NCBI RefSeq assembly: GCF_946885855.1
Contig: NZ_CAMPHH010000110.1
Coordinates: 1-10,448, forward strand
Origin: an uncultured Actinotalea sp.
GTDB taxonomy: Bacteria; Actinomycetota; Actinomycetes; Actinomycetales; Cellulomonadaceae
Direction of reading: 5' to 3'
Length of the DNA stretch: 10,448 bases
Shown: positions 5,533 through 10,448 of the stretch, piece after piece
How the letters are laid out: each line of letters opens with the position of its first letter
How positions within the stretch are numbered: position 1 is the first letter of the stretch
Made by a program: the position numbers and the translations under genes
Notes under the pieces: model-generated
The model's database searches: none
Told to the model about the DNA's origin: nothing
What the model saw: only the letters and a program-made list of their open reading frames with translations

Positions 5533-6558
5533 TCAGGGCGCGGCGAGGCTCTTCAGCCGCCGGAACCCCACCCGGTCGACCGACGACGACGTCGCCGACA
5601 CCACCGCGAATCCCGTCCCCGCGGCGCGGTCCACGCCGACCCAGCTGCGGAACCCGCCGGTCCCCCCGTTGTGCCAGGTCACGGAGCCGCCGTCGGGCGT
5701 CGTCGTGGTGACCCAGCCCGCGCCGACCGCCGCGTCGCGGCCGATCGGCGCCACCGGGTCGAGTGCGCCCGCGCCGGGTGCGGTCCCGCCGACCAGGGCC
5801 CGGAGCAGCCGCGCGAGGGACGCCGCGGTGGTCCGCACGCCGCCCGCCGGGGCGATCCCCTCGCCCGTCCACCGCTCCCTGGGTCGGCCGCCGCGGCTGC
5901 GGCCCGACAGGTCCCGCGGCCCGAGCTCGTCGGGGGAGTGGGCCACGTGGAGCTCGAGGTCGAGGGGCGACCCGAGCCGTTCGGTGAGGAGCCGCCGGTA
6001 GGGCCGGCCCGCGGCCGCGGCGACGGCGTGCCCGAGCAGGGCGAAGCCGAGGTTGGAGTAGCCGAACCGGGGCCGCCCGAGGGCGACGGCACGCGCCTGA
6101 GCGAGGGTCTCCTCGAGGGAGTCGCCGTACGGGTTGGTGCCGTGCCGGCAGAGGGCGACGGTCCTGCGCCACGGCTGCATCGCGGCCGGCAGGCGGGGCA
6201 GCCCCGAGGTGTGCGTGGCCAGTGACGCGAGGGTCACGCCCCCGGCGGGCGAGCCGTCCAGCGCCGGGAGCAGGCTCCCGAGGGGCGTGGTGGGGGCCAC
6301 CTCCCCCCGCGTCAGGGCGTCGGCGTAGAGCATCCCGGTGAGGCCCTTGGACACCGAGCCGATCTCCAGGCGGGCGTCGGCGGGAGCGCCCACGACGCCG
6401 GCGCGGGAGCCGTCCGGGACGACCGCGGCGACCGCGACGACGTCGTGCGCCCGCCCCAGCTCGGAGCGGACCTCCTCCGCCAGGGCGTCGTCGGGCAGGT
6501 CGTCGCCGGCCACGTCACCGTCGGTCGCGGCGTCCTCGGGCACGGCGTCGTCGGTCAC
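5533..6558 (-). CDS. Beta-lactamase-fold serine hydrolase (class C/PBP4*-like), cytoplasmic-looking
   Basis: I place the start at GTG 6558, whose last bases overlap the TGA of the preceding gene (GTGA), giving 341 residues. A longer frame would only translate the neighbour's sequence out of frame. The PF00144 motifs are present: S68-V-S-K71 (SxxK nucleophile and base), Y167-S-N169 (YxN) and H296-N-G-G (the HxG equivalent of KTG). A HTSGLPRLP segment typical of these enzymes also occurs. Family members include DD-peptidases, esterases and AmpC-like proteins; the substrate cannot be told from sequence. Unlike most peptidoglycan-acting members, it has no signal peptide. It begins instead with about 35 acidic residues (VTDDAVPEDAATDGDVAGDD), so a cytosolic esterase or amidase role is more likely. 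Coupling to the PPA1309 gene implies joint expression. Confidence 0.88.
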   Translation of the reverse strand: MTDDAVPEDAATDGDVAGDDLPDDALAEEVRSELGRAHDVVAVAAVVPDGSRAGVVGAPADARLEIGSVSKGLTGMLYADALTRGEVAPTTPLGSLLPALDGSPAGGVTLASLATHTSGLPRLPAAMQPWRRTVALCRHGTNPYGDSLEETLAQARAVALGRPRFGYSNLGFALLGHAVAAAAGRPYRRLLTERLGSPLDLELHVAHSPDELGPRDLSGRSRGGRPRERWTGEGIAPAGGVRTTAASLARLLRALVGGTAPGAGALDPVAPIGRDAAVGAGWVTTTTPDGGSVTWHNGGTGGFRSWVGVDRAAGTGFAVVSATSSSVDRVGFRRLKSLAAP

Positions 6559-7154
6559 AGGAACGTGGCGCGCAGGGCCTCGGTGAGCCCGGGGACCAGG
6601 TCCGGCGCCCCGGCGACCGCGGCGTCGTCGTCGTGCGCGCGGGTCCGGACCACCGACCATGCCTCACCCGTGCGCAGGACGCCGACGGCGATCCGCACGT
6701 CCTGGCGGTCCGGGTGCGCCATGAGGTAGGCCATCGCCTCCTCCGGGTCGTCGGGCACGCCGTCCTCGGCGGCGGGCGGCAGGACGACGCGCTCGACGAC
6801 GACCGCCGCGCCGTCGACCGTGTCCGGCCAGCTCAGCACGCCCAGCAGCTCCTCGAGGCTCTCCGCCTGGGGCAGGCCCTCCTGCTCGACCGAGGTGAGG
6901 TGGTGGGCGTCGGCACGAGCCGCGGCGACCACCTCGGGGGCGAGCTGGGACGCCAGGGCCGGCTCGGCCTCGAGGGCGGCCTGCGTCGCGACGAGCGCGA
7001 AGACCCGCACGGGACCGTCCCACCCGCCGCGCGCGACGTGGCGCTCGATCTCCCGGACCGAGTCCGCGAGGAACCCCGACGCCGGGTCGGTGGGGCTGCC
7101 TGTGAGCCCTGCCGGGGTGCCGGTCGGTCCGCTGAGGGGTGCCTCGTCGCTCAT
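6555..7154 (-). CDS. PPA1309 family protein of unknown function
   Basis: This 199-residue protein starts MSDEAPLSGPTG. A second ATG nine bases earlier (7163) would add MGR and cannot be ruled out; neither has a strong ribosome site. After a Pro/Gly/Thr-rich N-terminal 25 residues, the body (about 27-199) resembles the actinobacterial PPA1309 family, with FLADSVREIERHVARGGWDGPVRVFALV, EPALASQL, LTSVEQEGLP, a central DGAAVVVERVVLPP strand and AYLMAHPDRQDVRIAVGVLRTGEAWSVVR. The family is conserved in actinobacteria, often beside the UPF0182 gene as here, and I know of no established function. No signal peptide or membrane helix is seen. It is divergent from the UPF0182 gene (125-base gap) and precedes the serine hydrolase with a GTGA overlap. 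Confidence 0.88.
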   Translation of the reverse strand: MSDEAPLSGPTGTPAGLTGSPTDPASGFLADSVREIERHVARGGWDGPVRVFALVATQAALEAEPALASQLAPEVVAAARADAHHLTSVEQEGLPQAESLEELLGVLSWPDTVDGAAVVVERVVLPPAAEDGVPDDPEEAMAYLMAHPDRQDVRIAVGVLRTGEAWSVVRTRAHDDDAAVAGAPDLVPGLTEALRATFL

Positions 7155-7279
7155 GCGGCCCATCGTCGCAGGTGTGGGAACCTGGGTCCCGGCAGGAACG
7201 TTGTGCTGCCAGGTGCCCGTCCTGCCCCTGACCAGGCCGGTCGGGCCGGCCCCGGTTGGACGACCCCGAAGGTAGTGAC

Positions 7280-10200
7280 GTGAGCTTCGCCTCCGCCCCC
7301 CGCCCCGCCCCGCCGTCGGCGCCGTCCGACCGACGGCGCGGCGCCCTGGCACCGACGATCATCGTGCTCGGTGCGCTCGGCGTCCTCGTGATGATCGCCG
7401 CGCAGCTGTGGACCGAGGTGCTCTGGTTCGACGTCGTCGGCTTCCTGGGCATCCTGCAGACCGAGTGGCTCACGCGCGCGGCGCTGTTCGTCGTCGGCTT
7501 CGTGCTCATGGCGGCGGCCGTGTTCGCGAGCCTGTCGGTGGGGTACCGCTCGCGGCCGGTGTACGCGCCCTCCACGCCGGAGCAGGCGTCCCTGGACCAG
7601 TACCGGGAGATGATCGAGCCGCTGCGGCGCCTCGTCATGATCGCGGCGCCGGGTCTGCTCGGCTTCTTCGCCGGTGCGGCCGCGTCCGCGCAGTGGCAGA
7701 CCGTCCTGCTGGCGTTCAACAGCGAGCCGTTCGGCCAGGACGACCCCGAGTTCGGCCTGGACATCGGCTTCTTCGTGTTCACGCTGCCGGCCCTGCGCTT
7801 CGTCGTCTCCTTCCTGCTCGCCGTCGCGATCATCGCCGGTATCGCCGCCGTGGCGACGCACTACCTCTACGGCGGTCTGCGGCTCGGCGGGGAGGGGGAG
7901 CGGACCACCAAGGCCGCGCGCATCCACCTCGCCAGCGTCGCGACCGTGATCATGCTGCTGATCGCGGCCAACTACTGGCTGGACCGGTACTCCTTGCTGA
8001 CGCAGCCCAGCGACATCGGCACGACCGGTGTGCAGGGTGCCTTCTACACGGACGTCAACGCCGTCATGCCCTCGCGGCTCATCCTCGCCGGCGTCGCCGT
8101 GCTCGTGGCCGCGCTCTTCATCGTGGCCGCGTTCCAGGGGAGCTGGCGACTGCCGGCCATCGGCGTCGGCGTCATGGTCGTCTCGGCCGTCGCGATCGGC
8201 GGCATCTACCCCTCGGTCGTCCAGCGCTTCCAGGTCGCGCCGAACGAGCAGACCGCGGAGTCGGAGTACATCCAGCGCAACATCGACGCGACCCGTGCCG
8301 CGTTCGGCATCGACGACATCCAGGCGGAGCCGTACAACGCGGTGCTCGAAGGCCAGGAGGGGGCGCTGCGCGAGGACGCGGACACCACGGCGAGCATCCG
8401 TCTGCTCGACCCGGCGGTCGTGAGCAACTCCTTCCGCCAGCTGCAGCAGAACAAGCAGTACTACAACTTCCCCGAGACGCTGTCGGTCGACCGGTACGAG
8501 ATCGACGGCGAGATGCGGGACACGGTCATCGCGGTCCGCGAGCTCAACCTCAACGGGCTCGGCGCCGGGCAGCGGACGTGGGTCAACGACCACACCGTCT
8601 ACACCCACGGCTTCGGCGTCGTCGCCGCCTACGGCAACACGACCCAGAACGACGGCCGCCCCGCCTTCTTCCAGGGCGGCATCCCGTCGACGGGTGCGCT
8701 CGGCGACTACGAGCCGCGCATCTACTTCGGCCAGAGCCTGCCGGAGTACTCGATCGTCGGAGCCCCCGAGGGCACGGAGCCGTGGGAGCTCGACTTCCCC
8801 GACGACGACTCGGCGGCCGGCCAGGTCAACACCACCTTCCCGACGCGCGAGATCGAGGCCGGCCCGAGCGTCGGCAACATCTTCAACCAGCTGCTCTACG
8901 CGCTGAAGTTCGGCTCCGAGCAGATCCTCTTCTCCGACCGCGTGACGTCCGAGTCGCAGATCCTCTACGACCGCGACCCGCGGGACCGCGTCGGCAAGGT
9001 GGCGCCGTTCCTCACGCTCGACACCCGGGTGTACCCGGCGGTCGTGGACGAGCGCGTCGTGTGGATCGTCGACGGCTACACCACGTCGGACCAGTACCCG
9101 TACTCGTCCAGCCGTGCGCTGGAGGAGATCACGGTCGACGCCCTCACGGGGCAGTCCGACGTCATCGCGGCGCTCGCCCCGCAGCAGGTGAACTACATCC
9201 GCAACTCGGTCAAGGCCGTCGTGGACGCCTACACCGGCGAGGTGGAGCTGTACGCGTGGGACACCGAGGACCCGGTGCTGCGGGCCTGGCAGAACGTCTT
9301 CCCCGACGCCCTCTCGCCGATCGACGAGATCTCCGGCGACCTCATGTCGCACCTGCGCTACCCGGAGGACCTGTTCAAGGTCCAGCGGAACCTGCTGTCG
9401 AACTACCACGTCGACACGGCGGCGGAGTTCTACTCCGGTCAGGACTTCTGGCGGAACCCGCAAGACCCGGTGACGGAGTCCCAGGCGCAGCCGCCGTACT
9501 ACCTGACGCTGCAGATGCCGACCCAGGACGAGCCGGTGTTCTCGCTGACCTCGGTGTTCGTCCCCGGCGGCAACACCGACCGGCAGGTGCTCACCGGATT
9601 CCTCGCGGTCGACTCCGAGACGGGTGACACACCTGGTGAGGTCAGAGAAGGGTTCGGGCAACTGAGACTGCTCGAGCTGCCACGCAACTCGACCGTGCCC
9701 GGGCCCGGCCAGGTGCAGAACGCGTTCCGTTCCAGTCCGGAGGTCTCCGAGAGCCTCAACGTCCTGACGCTCGGCGCGTCCGAGGTCGTCAACGGCAACC
9801 TGCTGACGCTGCCCGTCGGCGGCGGTCTGCTCTACGTCCAGCCGGTGTACGTCCAGAGCGCGTCGGGCACGCAGTTCCCGCTGCTGCAGCGCGTGCTCGT
9901 CTCCTTCGGTGAGGAGATCGGCTTCGCCGAGACCCTCGAGGAGGCGCTGGACCAGGTGTTCGGCGGTGACGCGGGTGTCGACGACCTCGTGCCCGACGAG
10001 GAGCTGCCGACGGCTCCCGAGGCCCCGATCGACGACGCCCCCGACGGCGAGGCGCCGGCACCAGCTCCCACCGACGAGCCGACGACGGAGCCGACGCAGG
10101 AGCCGACGACCGAACCGACCACGCCGTCCGCTCCGGTCGCCCCGGGCGATGCCCGGGCGGCGCTCGACGCGGCTCTCGCGGACGCGCGCGACGCTCTGCA

Positions 10201-10315
10201 GGACGGCCAGACGGCCCTCGCCGACGGCGACTTCGCGGCCTATGGCGAGGCGCAGGCCAGGCTCCAGGAGGCGCTCGAACGGGCGATCGCGGCGGAAGCG
10301 GAGCTGGGCGGCTGA
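7280..10315 (+). CDS. UPF0182 family seven-helix membrane protein
   Basis: This 1011-residue protein starts at GTG 7280, chosen because GAAGG (7268-7272) sits seven bases upstream. A TTG at 7256 is in frame but has no such support. Seven hydrophobic helices occupy roughly residues 23-44, 63-86, 115-138, 160-192, 217-238, 263-285 and 291-311. A large, mostly extracytoplasmic domain follows (about 312-910), with conserved family segments such as RFQVAPNEQTAESEYIQRNI, VNDHTVYTHGFG, RIYFGQS and DPVLRAWQNVFP. The end is a Pro/Thr/Glu-rich linker (about 912-955) and a charged Ala-rich helical tail (about 955-1011). Length and topology are normal for UPF0182. The function is unknown; the size and conservation suggest an envelope role. 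The gene is followed by a strong terminator. A short patch of rare codons occurs at 9629-9667 (see findings). Confidence 0.93.
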   Translation: MSFASAPRPAPPSAPSDRRRGALAPTIIVLGALGVLVMIAAQLWTEVLWFDVVGFLGILQTEWLTRAALFVVGFVLMAAAVFASLSVGYRSRPVYAPSTPEQASLDQYREMIEPLRRLVMIAAPGLLGFFAGAAASAQWQTVLLAFNSEPFGQDDPEFGLDIGFFVFTLPALRFVVSFLLAVAIIAGIAAVATHYLYGGLRLGGEGERTTKAARIHLASVATVIMLLIAANYWLDRYSLLTQPSDIGTTGVQGAFYTDVNAVMPSRLILAGVAVLVAALFIVAAFQGSWRLPAIGVGVMVVSAVAIGGIYPSVVQRFQVAPNEQTAESEYIQRNIDATRAAFGIDDIQAEPYNAVLEGQEGALREDADTTASIRLLDPAVVSNSFRQLQQNKQYYNFPETLSVDRYEIDGEMRDTVIAVRELNLNGLGAGQRTWVNDHTVYTHGFGVVAAYGNTTQNDGRPAFFQGGIPSTGALGDYEPRIYFGQSLPEYSIVGAPEGTEPWELDFPDDDSAAGQVNTTFPTREIEAGPSVGNIFNQLLYALKFGSEQILFSDRVTSESQILYDRDPRDRVGKVAPFLTLDTRVYPAVVDERVVWIVDGYTTSDQYPYSSSRALEEITVDALTGQSDVIAALAPQQVNYIRNSVKAVVDAYTGEVELYAWDTEDPVLRAWQNVFPDALSPIDEISGDLMSHLRYPEDLFKVQRNLLSNYHVDTAAEFYSGQDFWRNPQDPVTESQAQPPYYLTLQMPTQDEPVFSLTSVFVPGGNTDRQVLTGFLAVDSETGDTPGEVREGFGQLRLLELPRNSTVPGPGQVQNAFRSSPEVSESLNVLTLGASEVVNGNLLTLPVGGGLLYVQPVYVQSASGTQFPLLQRVLVSFGEEIGFAETLEEALDQVFGGDAGVDDLVPDEELPTAPEAPIDDAPDGEAPAPAPTDEPTTEPTQEPTTEPTTPSAPVAPGDARAALDAALADARDALQDGQTALADGDFAAYGEAQARLQEALERAIAAEAELGG
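10075..10125 (+). repeat. Short GAGCCGACG repeats encoding an EPT(T/Q) linker
   Basis: Copies of a 9-12 base unit (GAGCCGACG with or without GAC/CAG) encode DEPTTEPTQEPTTEPTT within the UPF0182 protein. Such Pro/Thr repeats act as extended wall-spanning or interdomain linkers in exported proteins, and copy number may vary among strains. Confidence 0.6.
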
Positions 10316-10338
10316 TGGCCGGCCGCTGAACACGGAGC

Positions 10339-10378
10339 GACGTCCGGGCCCGGGCCGATTTGCCCGGGCCCGGACGTC
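10339..10378 (+). terminator. Perfect 17-bp hairpin terminator of the UPF0182 gene
   Basis: GACGTCCGGGCCCGGGC (10339-10355) pairs perfectly with GCCCGGGCCCGGACGTC (10362-10378) around the loop CGATTT. It begins 23 bases after the stop codon. There is no T-run. It is almost purely G-C and stable, and immediately precedes the tRNA promoter. Confidence 0.85.
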
Positions 10379-10389
10379 CCACGTATGGT
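10360..10389 (+). promoter_or_regulatory. Probable promoter of the initiator tRNA gene
   Basis: TATGGT (10384-10389) is a good -10, about 11 bases before the mature tRNA start. TTGCCC (10360-10365) lies 18 bases upstream as a -35 with TTG conserved. The -35 and spacer overlap the loop and 3' arm of the preceding terminator. Confidence 0.5.
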
Positions 10390-10400
10390 GGTGTCACCGA

Positions 10401-10448
10401 CGCGGGGTGGAGCAGCTCGGTAGCTCGCTGGGCTCATAACCCAGAGGT
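10401..10448 (+). tRNA. Initiator tRNA-Met (CAT), 5' 48 bases, cut by the window edge
   Basis: The sequence CGCGGGGTGGAGCAGCTCGG opens the acceptor stem and D-arm of a bacterial initiator tRNA, with C at position 1. The anticodon stem CTGGG (10428-10432) pairs with CCCAG (10440-10444) around the loop CTCATAA, whose anticodon CAT is at 10435-10437. The three consecutive G-C pairs at the base of the anticodon loop are the hallmark of initiator tRNA, which separates it from elongator tRNA-Met. The variable loop begins at the edge and the T-arm lies outside. Confidence 0.92.

Noticed and set aside
7155..7279. Promoters in the divergent region between PPA1309 and UPF0182
   Set aside because: The region must hold promoters for both genes, but I found no -35/-10 pair with acceptable spacing. 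TTGGAC at 7256 has no matching -10.
7151..10333. Minus-strand frame of about 1060 codons covering the whole UPF0182 gene
   Set aside because: It mirrors the codon structure of the real gene, has low-complexity Arg/Val/Asp composition and no domains. The plus-strand UPF0182 protein is unmistakable.

Overview
The window is about 74-75% GC over most of its length. It carries GTG starts, one likely leaderless start, a DnaA-box-like TTGTCCACA and a set of families typical of Actinobacteria. A Cellulomonas-like member of the Micrococcales is the best guess, from gene content and base composition only. Most of the window is a conserved housekeeping neighbourhood. The same families (UPF0182 membrane protein, YlbL-type PDZ/Lon protease, DUF2342 protein) are adjacent in other actinobacteria, for example the Rv3193c-Rv3195 region of Mycobacterium tuberculosis near uvrD2.

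Layout. Positions 1 to about 631 are a block of visibly lower GC (about 55-58% in the coding part). It holds the 3' end of one gene and a complete small HTH/coiled-coil protein joined to it by an ATGA overlap, and looks like one end of an integrated mobile element. It interrupts a ThiF/E1-like gene on the minus strand (596-1351), which loses its C-terminal part right after a Cys-x-x-Cys motif. Upstream of the truncated gene lie a DnaA-box-like site, a short tandem repeat array and a strong hairpin terminator. Then come a 51-residue zinc-ribbon protein (DUF5679, minus), a YgjP-type metallopeptidase (plus), a DUF2342 'zinc-dependent metalloprotease' family protein (minus) and a YlbL-type PDZ-Lon protease (plus). 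Next is a translationally coupled minus-strand pair: a PPA1309-family protein followed by a cytoplasmic-looking beta-lactamase-fold serine hydrolase. A large UPF0182 seven-helix membrane protein (plus) follows. The window ends in a perfect 17-bp hairpin terminator that runs straight into the promoter and 5' half of an initiator tRNA gene.

How the genes may work together. Three predicted peptidase-family proteins (YgjP-like, DUF2342, YlbL) sit within 3.5 kb, and UPF0182 and YlbL are predicted to be membrane-anchored. The neighbourhood may therefore serve envelope protein quality control, but no direct evidence for this is visible here. The clearest accessory event is the mobile-element insertion into the ThiF-like gene. 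I do not see a clear new defence or biosynthetic system in this window; the least ordinary signals are the element end, its repeat structure and the short motif repeats around the DUF5679 gene.
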